Shown one piece after another: positions 17,101 through 23,207 of a DNA stretch of 33,202 nt. A model generated the notes under the pieces. That model was not told the DNA's origin. It ran no database searches and worked only from the letters and a program-made list of their open reading frames with translations. The translations under genes were made by a program, and so were the position numbers. Origin of the DNA: a virus. How positions within the stretch are numbered: position 1 is the first letter of the stretch; each line of letters starts with the position of its first letter. The stretch is from positions 1 to 33,202 of the IMG/VR virus record IMGVR_UViG_3300027963_000198. One strand, given 5' to 3'.

Positions 17101-17935
17101 TATGTTTAAATTTAGAACTAGTTCATACCTTGGCGGCAGTCCTAATATGTGGACTTATGCTAGTTTTTGTACTTCCTCATTTTCTTATTATGGGGTAAGT
17201 TATTATCCAACGACGGGGTATGCAAAAACAAACGTACAACTTGATACAGCGAGCGCTGCAGGAGCTTTTAGCTATTCACCAAACAGTGCAACTGGTTTGC
17301 CCCAGACCTCCTCGGTTCAATTTGCACTGTCTGATGGTACAGCTGTTAGAGTATTCACTGGAACAATTAAAAATGCTGCAGGTGCAGTTGTTGCATTTAC
17401 AGGATCACATGATGGCTTAGTATTACCTACTGAAACTATTGAATTAGGTGACATTTTAGTTGACGTGGATATTATTGCAAAACGGGATATGAGCGATGCT
17501 ATAAGTACACTTACAAAATCAACGCAAATAAATCAAAAATCAGTTTTTGGAGTTTTACGACAATATGCCCAAGAAAATTATATTCCATATTGTCTAGCAG
17601 AAGAATATCAGGAAGAAGTGGTTGTGCAACAAGGCGAAGGTTCCACATCTTCATCAATTTGGAAAGAAAGATTAAATCCTATTCATCAAACAGTAGTGGA
17701 CAATCACAAATTTGTATTTACTAATAGTATAGGCGAAGGATTAATCAATGTTTGCGGTGAAAACGGAAATATTGAAATAGGTGATTTAATATCTTCATCG
17801 TCAATCCCCGGAAAAGGTATGAAACAAGATGATGATATAATTAGAAGTTATACTGTAGCAAAAGCTAGAGAAACTGTGACATTCTCATCACCAACAGAAG
17901 TTAAGCAAATTGCTTGTACTTATCACTGTGGATAA
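14102..17935 (+). CDS. Long tail fibre / adhesin with decapeptide repeats
   Basis: 1277 residues, the largest protein here. Residues ~5-45 (VNIGTTANDGSGDPIRTAFL then KINQNFTNVYAYAN) are a virion-anchor motif common on T4-like phage appendage proteins. A Gly/Asn linker (~55-70) and five 15-residue repeats (residues 90-164) follow, then a strand-rich part. Residues 284-543 hold 26 unbroken decapeptides of the IAANAITAVE type. Ig-like sections lead to a short collagen-like G-X-Y run (residues ~797-815), a module SGTRGSIQTSGVASSW, a second decapeptide set (~884-933), and a C-terminal domain. That last part (GDILVDVDIIAKRDMSDA; IGDLISSSSIPGKGMKQDDD; ending CTYHCG) resembles self-cleaving or chaperone-like ends of phage fibres. 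Likely role: receptor binding and host range. Domain names beyond the repeats are tentative. Confidence 0.8.
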   Translation: MPTYSVSNVNIGTTANDGSGDPIRTAFLKINQNFTNVYAYANLAYYNGVGGGNGGGNGTTIINNYGGFEGWPNITTTNLAILTTKLATVNPTNLSDLANALSNVQPVNLGLLNNALANVSPVYLGNLQNVLANVVTVNLGNLQNVLATVNVTSLTNFTNVINSITANANAAGRVSLVSNLSANGTANGQSVYNTTNGGLYIWTGNAWVSPGASFTPTATSLASIEIWTTTPKPTANLFEGRTIFNNPDSNLYIYVNSAWTNYNTYIAGSGTPTIAADSIATNMLQANVITATKIATGAIVAGKIAAGAITATEIAAGNITASLLAANAVIAGKIAAGVITAGEIAAGAITATAIAANAITTLKIEAGAITSNLIQANAITSVQIAANSIYANAIQSNSIETRMLRANIITAVEIAANSVYANAIQSNSIETRMLRANIITAVEIAANSVYANAIQSNSIETRMLRANIITAVQIAANSIYAGALMANVITANEIAANAITAVELAANAVYAEAIMANAITANKISANAITAVHVGANVITAGMIDSRGLSIRDNNGNVLFAAGTGLLSGNILVSTAGGTQTLAALTANATPKWLDLKNDAPGFGVANGTWTNQSNIYFTANLNGMTGTPTFTITNGTGTLSTTTLRGSGAALPSNARKLFFEDMTTDSLTIKANFTDSSTVYEDIVSVYKVYNGNTTPLMYLTDENRTLPADNGGTVSSFSGVATEAVVYLGLLNDTNNWAFNSTASGCTITQSGTGNRTITITAMSADTATVTVVGSRSGYSNLTRIYKLSKAKQGAQGTNGTNGTNGTSGTRGSIQTSGVASSWTDAAAYAAIVAKGGVTPIITDQVTLSNGTNFSETKVCSAGGNPGTWTTVVAVFNGSLLVNGTVIADKIATSAITTDKIATDAITTGKIATGAVTADEIAVGALTADKIAASSATLASTGLFGFGTGFNIAGFGAVGGFESISNSHFGVIGASSSTQPGGVFANRNVNGDISTVGMFKFRTSSYLGGSPNMWTYASFCTSSFSYYGVSYYPTTGYAKTNVQLDTASAAGAFSYSPNSATGLPQTSSVQFALSDGTAVRVFTGTIKNAAGAVVAFTGSHDGLVLPTETIELGDILVDVDIIAKRDMSDAISTLTKSTQINQKSVFGVLRQYAQENYIPYCLAEEYQEEVVVQQGEGSTSSSIWKERLNPIHQTVVDNHKFVFTNSIGEGLINVCGENGNIEIGDLISSSSIPGKGMKQDDDIIRSYTVAKARETVTFSSPTEVKQIACTYHCG
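14369..14593 (+). repeat. Five 15-residue (45-base) repeats in the fibre N-terminal region
   Basis: Five consecutive units start at 14369, 14414, 14459, 14504 and 14549 with no insertion or deletion. The unit is roughly (x)PVNLGNLQNVLANV, with Leu/Val at fixed places; units 3 and 4 share LGNLQNVLA. DNA identity is low apart from units 3-4, so the array is old and held by protein structure, probably a coiled coil or beta-helix stalk. Confidence 0.75.
14951..15730 (+). repeat. 26 in-phase decapeptide (30-base) repeats in the fibre
   Basis: From 14951 to 15730 the protein reads as 26 consecutive ten-residue units, pattern (I/L)xA(N/G)xIxxxx, with no frame or length slip. Typical units are IAAGAITATE, IAANAITAVE and LRANIITAVE. 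This type of repeat is common in phage central and side fibres and probably forms a trimeric shaft. A higher-order 90-base unit lies inside it. Confidence 0.85.
15251..15520 (+). repeat. Three 90-base higher-order repeats (30 residues each)
   Basis: Units at 15251-15340, 15341-15430 and 15431-15520 encode nearly the same 30 residues, each three decapeptides, including IQSNSIETRMLRANIITAV. Units 1 and 3 are identical over 53 bases (15272-15324 versus 15452-15504), while unit 2 differs from both by several synonymous changes (for example ACG CGT versus ACT AGA, and CTA AGA versus TTG CGT). This shows recent exchange or duplication between units 1 and 3. Confidence 0.9.
16490..16546 (+). repeat. 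Short collagen-like G-X-Y run in the fibre
   Basis: Six glycine triplets in a row (GAQ GTN GTN GTN GTS GTR) followed by GS. Such runs are frequent hinges or trimerising segments in phage fibres. Confidence 0.7.
16751..16930 (+). repeat. Second decapeptide repeat cluster in the fibre
   Basis: About six ten-residue units from LVNGTVIADK through IATSAITTDK, IATDAITTGK, IATGAVTADE and IAVGALTADK to IAASSATLAS, in phase with no gaps. Same repeat class as 14951-15730 but of the Lys/Asp-rich type; it lies after the collagen-like run and before the C-terminal domain. Confidence 0.75.
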
Positions 17936-17938
17936 TAA

Positions 17939-18703
17939 ATGGCAACAACTAAAAATTTAGTAATAGACCAAGGCGCAACATTTAGCGCCAATATCCAATT
18001 TTTGGATACTAGCAAAAATCCAATCTCATTGGCAGGTTATAGTGTTCGTAGTAAAATGCGAACATCTTATGATGCATCAAATGCTGCAATTTTAACCGCA
18101 AATATTGTTAATGCAACAACAGGAAATGTTAATTTATTTTTAACTGCAGCAAATACATCATTATTACCGCAAGGTAGGTATGTATATGATGTTGAAGCAT
18201 ATTCAGGCAATATTGTTGTTAGAATTGTTGAAGGATCTATTACAGTAATGCCGGGAGTTTCTGGAGATTCTACAGGATCAATTTTAAAACAAACTATCAA
18301 TAGTTTAGTCAATGGCAGTAAAATAGTTAGCTTAGATATTATTGGTAACGTAACATTTCCTACTGGTAGTAAAATATTAAATGGTTATCCAGGGCCCGCC
18401 GGATCATCTGGGGACGGGCAAAGTTGGTTTGTAACATCCAACATTGGTGGCGGAGTTGCTAGTACAGATGGCAAAAATTATGTACAGGTAGATACTAACG
18501 GTTTATATATCGGTACCAATTATACTGCTAATACAGGAAATACGTGGGTCTTTAGTACAAATGGTGGGTTAACATTCCCAGATAGTACTTCTCAATCTAC
18601 AGCGTTTATTTCAAATAACTATATTAGTAAATCATTGTTTAAATCTATTGTTGCTAATAGTAATTCGTGGGCTAATTTCCAAGCAAACATTGCGGCGCTA
18701 TAA
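17939..18703 (+). CDS. Small fibre/appendage protein with BppU-like N-terminal domain
   Basis: 254 residues, ATG three bases after the fibre stop. The N-terminal ~105 residues (LVIDQGATFSANIQFLD, then SLAGYSVRSKMRTSY, then LPQGRYVYDVEAYSGNIVVR and VEGSITVMPGVSG) have the layout of the beta-sandwich adaptor domain seen at the start of BppU-type and many cyanophage appendage proteins. A short collagen-like patch GYPGPAGSSG sits near residue 150. The C-terminal part carries a fibre motif TWVFSTNGGLTFPDSTSQST, which recurs in environmental phage fibres. It ends in a short helix. Likely role: minor fibre or a tip/adaptor partner for the 1277-residue fibre. The family match is by pattern, not certain. 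Confidence 0.65.
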   Translation: MATTKNLVIDQGATFSANIQFLDTSKNPISLAGYSVRSKMRTSYDASNAAILTANIVNATTGNVNLFLTAANTSLLPQGRYVYDVEAYSGNIVVRIVEGSITVMPGVSGDSTGSILKQTINSLVNGSKIVSLDIIGNVTFPTGSKILNGYPGPAGSSGDGQSWFVTSNIGGGVASTDGKNYVQVDTNGLYIGTNYTANTGNTWVFSTNGGLTFPDSTSQSTAFISNNYISKSLFKSIVANSNSWANFQANIAAL

Positions 18704-18706
18704 ATA
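18699..18706 (+). promoter_or_regulatory. T4-type late promoter box (TATAAATA) before gp13
   Basis: Exact match to the T4 late consensus, overlapping the stop codon of the appendage gene and 17 bases before the gp13 ATG. A start 5-7 bases downstream of the box would put the ribosome site AAAGGA (18711-18716) at the very 5' end of the transcript, leaving a leader of about 10 bases. That shortness is a caution. Confidence 0.5.
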
Positions 18707-18722
18707 CACAAAAGGATAACAA

Positions 18723-19466
18723 ATGGCATCTGTAACATCTAGAGAACAATTAAAAGATTATTGCCTAAGGCAATTGGGTGCTCCTGTAATTGAAATAAAT
18801 GTGGATGACGATCAAGTTGAAGATCGTATTGATGATGCTTTCCAATTCTATCGTGAGTATCATTTTGATGCTGTAGAAAAAGTTTACCTAAAGCATGAGA
18901 TGACTGCTAACAATATTTCGGCACAATATGTAGAGCTACCTGACGCAATTGTGGGCGTTGAACGAATATTTCCCTTTATGAACAAGTCTACGGGAACCAA
19001 CATATTTGATATTAAATACCAAATTCTAATCAATGATCTATACACCCTAACATCAACTGATTTGATTTATTATACATCAGTAAGACAGGAGTTGGAACTA
19101 ATTAATCAATTGCTTGTGGGACAAAAACCCATAAGGTTTAATAGACATATGAATAGGTTAATGATTGACATGGACTGGAGCGCAGATGTTGCTCAGGGTA
19201 CATATATTATTGTAGAATGCTGGAGAATATTAGATCCAGATGTTTATACCGATGTATATAACGATATGTTCTTAAAAAGATATGCTACTGCTCAAATTAA
19301 AAAACAATGGGGTAATAATTTGAAGAAGTTTGCAGGTGTACAACTTCCCGGAGGAGTAACACTAAACGGTGAGATTGTGTATCAAGAAGCAGTGGAAGAA
19401 ATAAGACAAATTGAAACAGAGATTCAATCTAGATTTGAATTACCTGTAGATATGTTTGTTGGATAA
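18723..19466 (+). CDS. 13: Neck protein gp13
   Basis: A 247-residue protein of the gp13 head-completion family. The N-terminal signature is among the best conserved in T4-like phages: LKDYCLRQLGAPVIEINVDD, then DDQVEDRIDDAFQFYREYHF. A central segment LMIDMDWSADVAQGTYIIVE and a late helix FLKRYATAQIKKQWG are also typical. T4 gp13 is 309 residues. gp13 binds gp14 and seals the portal after packaging, making the site to which the finished tail attaches. AAAGGA precedes the ATG, and a late box lies directly upstream. Starts the neck-packaging run gp13-17. Confidence 0.95.
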   Translation: MASVTSREQLKDYCLRQLGAPVIEINVDDDQVEDRIDDAFQFYREYHFDAVEKVYLKHEMTANNISAQYVELPDAIVGVERIFPFMNKSTGTNIFDIKYQILINDLYTLTSTDLIYYTSVRQELELINQLLVGQKPIRFNRHMNRLMIDMDWSADVAQGTYIIVECWRILDPDVYTDVYNDMFLKRYATAQIKKQWGNNLKKFAGVQLPGGVTLNGEIVYQEAVEEIRQIETEIQSRFELPVDMFVG

Positions 19467-19509
19467 TTAATGCTTCTTATCACTGAGCCTCATAGCATAT
19501 ACTAACATC

Positions 19510-19531
19510 TTGTCAATAGATTGTCAATAGA
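19510..19531 (+). repeat. Perfect 11-base tandem repeat in the gp13-gp14 gap
   Basis: TTGTCAATAGA occurs twice head to tail (19510-19520 and 19521-19531) in the 78-base gap before gp14. The gap has no Shine-Dalgarno motif next to the gp14 ATG and no terminator. Confidence 0.7.
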
Positions 19532-19544
19532 AACATAATATAAA

Positions 19545-20297
19545 ATGGCAACCGTAAATCCATATTTTCACTCCGGCGTACCCATGGGACGCGGATCGGA
19601 GCAAAACCTATATGAAGACTTAATCATAGAGTGCTTGAAGATTTATGGTTTCGAATTGTATTATCTGCCTCGCAAGGCCTACAATGAAGATCGTATTTTG
19701 GGTGAAGATCCGTTAAACAATTACGAACATGCTTATCCAATTGAGATGTATTTGGAAAGCAATACAGGATTTGAAGGCCAAGGCGAGTTCTTATCTAAGT
19801 TTGGTGTTGAGACAGTTGAGAATGCTAATTTCGTAGTCTCAAGAAAACGTTGGTTAGAGATTGCTGGCAATACCGGCAATACTGTTTTGGCAACCAGACC
19901 AGCTGAAGGTGACATCTTATTCTTCCCATTAACGAAATCATATTTTGAAATACGCAAGGTAGAAGGAGATAAACCGTTCTTTCAACTTGGTAAATTATAT
20001 GTCTACAGATTAACTTGCGAATTGATGCAGTTCTCAAGCGAAGTTATTAACACGGGTATTGCTGAAATTGATACTTATCCAGATGGTATAAATGAAGATA
20101 TTCGCAACTTTGGTTTACTACAAGAAAATGGCGATGAATTATTGTTTGAATACAATACAGAAACTCCAATCGTCAACGAATCATATTCTATAATACACGC
20201 CGATGATGGTGGCGCACGAAACGAAGATTTTGATACTAACATTACAGACATTTTAGATTTCAGCGAAAGAAATCCTTTTGGAGAGGCATTTAAATAA
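19545..20297 (+). CDS. 14: Neck protein gp14
   Basis: A 250-residue protein (T4 gp14 is 256). The N-terminus NPYFHSGVPMGRGSEQNLYE followed by CLKIYGFELYYLPR and the repeated acidic ILGEDPLNNY are gp14 signatures. gp14 sits below gp13 in the neck and closes the channel. It overlaps gp15 by one base (TAATG). Upstream of the ATG at 19545 there is only an A/T run (CATAATATAAA) and no purine-rich ribosome site, so start efficiency may be low or depend on coupling; no better in-frame start is near. This gene and its neighbours have a somewhat higher G+C content than the fibre block. Confidence 0.95.
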   Translation: MATVNPYFHSGVPMGRGSEQNLYEDLIIECLKIYGFELYYLPRKAYNEDRILGEDPLNNYEHAYPIEMYLESNTGFEGQGEFLSKFGVETVENANFVVSRKRWLEIAGNTGNTVLATRPAEGDILFFPLTKSYFEIRKVEGDKPFFQLGKLYVYRLTCELMQFSSEVINTGIAEIDTYPDGINEDIRNFGLLQENGDELLFEYNTETPIVNESYSIIHADDGGARNEDFDTNITDILDFSERNPFGEAFK

Positions 20298-21049
20298 TGT
20301 TAGATCAACGATTTTACTGGGGAACAATTCGTAAATCAATTATTGCTTTTGGCAATATGTTCAACGATATTAATGTTGAACGCCGAGATGCCGACGGAAA
20401 TATTGTTCAAATATTAAAGGTACCTTTATCTTATTCAGGTAAGGCAAAAGCCCTTGCACGAATTCAGCAACGACCCAATGTTGACGATAGAAACGTGCAA
20501 ATAATTGTACCGAGAATGGCGTTTGAGATGTCAACTCTTCAATATGATTTTAATCGTAAAATAAGTCCTTTACAACAAAGCAGATCAGTAAATACTACAA
20601 GTACAACTCTTGATTCACAGTATGCTCCTACTCCGTATAATATTAATGTGCAATTGTATATATACGTTAAGAATCAAGATGATGGATTACAAATTGTAGA
20701 ACAGATTTTACCTTATTTTAATCCTGACTATAACTTAACAGTGAAGTCAATTCCACAATTAAATATTATGAATGACTTGCCCATAATTTTGGATTCAGTT
20801 AATTTTGAAGATAATTATGAGGGTGAGTTTGACGATAGAAGAACTATCATATGGACATTATCGTTTACTATGAAACTTAATTTTTATGGCCCGGTTAACA
20901 AACAAGGTGTTATTAGAAAAGTTGTTACTAGTACATATAATGATGTTGCATTGTCGCAAAAACAAACAACACTTACTGTTGAACCTGATCCATTGACAGC
21001 AAAACCGGGCGATGATATTGGATTTATTGATACATTTGAAAACTTTTAA
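20297..21049 (+). CDS. 15: Tail completion / sheath stabiliser gp15
   Basis: A 250-residue protein (T4 gp15 is 272). The signature opening FYWGTIRKSIIAFGNMFNDI, then RRDADGNIVQILKVPLSYS and IVPRMAFEM, matches the gp15 family. A central part (YNINVQLYIYVKNQDDGLQI) and RRTIIWTLSFTMKLNFYGP complete the usual layout. gp15 forms a hexamer on the tail top that fixes the last sheath ring and joins tail to neck. The ATG shares a base with the gp14 stop, and its stop shares a base with the gp16 start, so gp14-15-16 are coupled. Confidence 0.95.
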   Translation: MLDQRFYWGTIRKSIIAFGNMFNDINVERRDADGNIVQILKVPLSYSGKAKALARIQQRPNVDDRNVQIIVPRMAFEMSTLQYDFNRKISPLQQSRSVNTTSTTLDSQYAPTPYNINVQLYIYVKNQDDGLQIVEQILPYFNPDYNLTVKSIPQLNIMNDLPIILDSVNFEDNYEGEFDDRRTIIWTLSFTMKLNFYGPVNKQGVIRKVVTSTYNDVALSQKQTTLTVEPDPLTAKPGDDIGFIDTFENF

Positions 21050-21480
21050 TGAAAAATATACCTGAACTTGATAAAATATTTGATATTAGCCCAGTTGATG
21101 AGGTAGATTTGCCTACGACATTACCCGTAGTTAGTGATGCACAATCTAAACAATTAGATCAAGAAGATGATTATCAATTAGCAAGAAACACTTTGCGTAA
21201 TTTAATAGTAAAAAGTGAAGATACTCTAGATCAAATGATAGATCTTGCTAAAAATTCTGAGCATCCTAGAACATATGAAGTTGCTGGCCAACTAATTAAA
21301 ACAGTCTCCGATGTAGCAAAAGATTTAATGGAACTTCAAAAGAAGGTCAAAGATCTGAAAAAAGATGAACCGGATAACATTAAAAACATTACAAATAATA
21401 ATGTAGTGTTTGCAGGATCTACCGCAGAGTTAATGAAAATGCTTGGCAAAAAAGACGACGGTAAAACAATTGAGCAATAA
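21049..21480 (+). CDS. 16: Terminase small subunit gp16
   Basis: A 143-residue, mostly helical protein (T4 gp16 is 164). The central part LARNTLRNLIVKSEDTLDQM, then HPRTYEVAGQLIKTVSDVAK and DLMELQKKVKDLKKDEP, is the coiled-coil oligomerisation core typical of the family. gp16 forms rings, recognises or regulates DNA at packaging start and stimulates gp17 ATPase. It overlaps gp15 by one base and its end overlaps the start of gp17 in another frame. The acidic N-terminus and short C-terminal tail (LMKMLGKKDDGKTIEQ) are as expected. Confidence 0.92.
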   Translation: MKNIPELDKIFDISPVDEVDLPTTLPVVSDAQSKQLDQEDDYQLARNTLRNLIVKSEDTLDQMIDLAKNSEHPRTYEVAGQLIKTVSDVAKDLMELQKKVKDLKKDEPDNIKNITNNNVVFAGSTAELMKMLGKKDDGKTIEQ

Positions 21481-23137
21481 ACAAATATCATATAACGGCA
21501 ATCCCAATCTTAAACCAATTGGTACCGTAGAATCATACTCAGCTGAGCAAGTTAAAGAACTTATGCGCTGTATGAGCGATCCCATCTATTTCATAGAAAA
21601 CTATTGTAAGATTGTATCATTAGATCGTGGTTTAATAGATTTTAAGCTTTATGATTGCCAAAAAGAAAAAGTAGATGTTATACTGAATAATCGTAAAGTT
21701 ATTTTGATGGAAGGTCGCCAACAGGGCAAAACTATTACCGCTGCCGCATGTATTCTTTGGTACACATTATTTCAAGAAAACAAAACGGTTGCTATTCTGG
21801 CAAACAAATCATCGGCCGCGCGCGAGGTTCTTTCTAGATATGAACTAATGTATGAGATGCTTCCTATGTGGATGCAACAAGGTGTTAAAACATTTAACAA
21901 GGGCGACATTGAACTTGAGAATGGTTCTAAAGTATTTACTGCAGCAACAAGCTCATCTGGTATTCGTGGTAAATCTGTAAACTGGTTATACATTGACGAA
22001 GCTGCTATTATTCCAAATAATGTTGCTGAAGATTTCTTCACATCTGTTTATCCAACAATTTCTGCTGGCAACACAACAAAGATTTTACTCACATCTACAC
22101 CGCTAGGATATAATCACTTCTGGAAGTTCTGGAATGAAGCGGAGCAGGGACTAAATGGGTTTGTTCCATTGTTTATCCCGTATAGCAGAATTCCGGGTAG
22201 AGATGAAAAATGGGCCAATGAGCAAAAATCAATGTTAGGTGAATTAAAGTTTAACCAAGAGGTTTTATGTAGATTCCTTGGTTCTTCTAATACTTTAATT
22301 AATCCCGACACTATTGGCAGAATGTCTACAAAGCAGTTTGTATATACAAAAGATGGATTAGATATTCTTCAAGAGCCAGAAGAAGACCACGTATATATGC
22401 TTGTGGCAGATACTTCGCGCGGTGTAGGTGGGGATTACTCAGCGTTTGCAGTAATGGATATCACATCTTATCCATTTACAGTAGTTGCTAAGTATCGAAG
22501 TAACAGAATAAGTCCGTTGTTATTTCCCAACATTATAGAAAAAGTAGCTAAAGATTACCACAAGGCATACTGCTTGGTAGAAATCAACGATAACGGGCAA
22601 CAGGTAGCAGATTCCCTATATACTGATCTGGAATATGAGAATGTATTCTTTGTGGGAAGCAGTAGCAAATCTGGTCAATATTTGTCCGGAGGATTTACCC
22701 CAGGGGCAACACTGGGTGTTAGAACTACGAAACAGGTAAAACGACTTGGATGTACGACATTTAAGAGTTTAGTAGAAGGAACAAAACTTCTAATACATGA
22801 CCCAGAAATAATCGAAGAAATTTCCACATTCATTGAAGTCCGGGGAACGCATAAGGCAGACGAAGGATATCATGACGACCTAGTAATGTGTTTGGTATTA
22901 TTCTCTTGGGCAACAAACGAACCGTTCTTCAAAGATTTAACAGATTCAAATCTCAGAAAAGCTTTGTATGAAGAACAATTTAAGCAAATCGAGGAGAATC
23001 TAACTCCTTTTGGTATAGTAAATGATGGACTTCCTCAGAAGGAAGAACCGGTAGTAATGGGTGACGATCTTTGGTTTTCAGCAGATCCGGCAAAAGAAAT
23101 GGAAAAACTTAAAACTAAATGGATGGAAAATGTCTAA
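21443..23137 (+). CDS. 17: Terminase large subunit gp17 (packaging motor and nuclease)
   Basis: Up to 564 residues (T4 gp17 is 610). N-terminal ATPase: Walker A GRQQGKT (~91-97), Walker B YIDEA (~183-187), coupling motif LLTSTPLG (~216-222). C-terminal RNase H-type nuclease: Asp323 in VADTSRGVGGDYSAF, Glu380 in LVEINDNGQQVAD, and Asp478/479 in DEGYHDDLVMCL. All key residues are present. There is no ATG start before the conserved domain: the frame offers TTG at 21443 or TTG at 21470, the latter ten bases before the gp16 stop; the conserved YNGNPNLKP begins a few residues later. The 21470 start would give 555 residues and is equally likely or better. Neither has a clear ribosome site, so coupling to gp16 translation is probable. 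Confidence 0.95.
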   Translation: MAKKTTVKQLSNKQISYNGNPNLKPIGTVESYSAEQVKELMRCMSDPIYFIENYCKIVSLDRGLIDFKLYDCQKEKVDVILNNRKVILMEGRQQGKTITAAACILWYTLFQENKTVAILANKSSAAREVLSRYELMYEMLPMWMQQGVKTFNKGDIELENGSKVFTAATSSSGIRGKSVNWLYIDEAAIIPNNVAEDFFTSVYPTISAGNTTKILLTSTPLGYNHFWKFWNEAEQGLNGFVPLFIPYSRIPGRDEKWANEQKSMLGELKFNQEVLCRFLGSSNTLINPDTIGRMSTKQFVYTKDGLDILQEPEEDHVYMLVADTSRGVGGDYSAFAVMDITSYPFTVVAKYRSNRISPLLFPNIIEKVAKDYHKAYCLVEINDNGQQVADSLYTDLEYENVFFVGSSSKSGQYLSGGFTPGATLGVRTTKQVKRLGCTTFKSLVEGTKLLIHDPEIIEEISTFIEVRGTHKADEGYHDDLVMCLVLFSWATNEPFFKDLTDSNLRKALYEEQFKQIEENLTPFGIVNDGLPQKEEPVVMGDDLWFSADPAKEMEKLKTKWMENV

Positions 23138-23148
23138 AAACTTATACT

Positions 23149-23156
23149 TATAAATA
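23149..23156 (+). promoter_or_regulatory. T4-type late promoter box (TATAAATA) before gp18
   Basis: Exact late consensus 11 bases after the gp17 stop and 51 bases before the gp18 ATG. The expected transcript start, near 23162, lies just before a 16-base palindrome. Sheath is needed in large amounts, which fits a dedicated late promoter. Confidence 0.7.
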
Positions 23157-23167
23157 AATAGTAATCA

Positions 23168-23183
23168 ATAGTTATATAACTAT
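23168..23183 (+). repeat. Perfect 16-base palindrome in the gp18 leader
   Basis: ATAGTTATATAACTAT is a perfect inverted repeat with no spacer, located between the late box and the strong ribosome site TAAGGAG of gp18. It could be an operator-like site or a short hairpin at the 5' end of the gp18 mRNA; being almost all A/T, chance is possible. Confidence 0.55.
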
Positions 23184-23207
23184 ATAAAAATCTTTAAGGA
23201 GAATAAG

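Noticed and set aside
19541-19548. TATAAAAT next to the gp14 ATG as a late promoter
   Set aside because: It overlaps the start codon and differs from the consensus; it cannot place a transcript start upstream of gp14.
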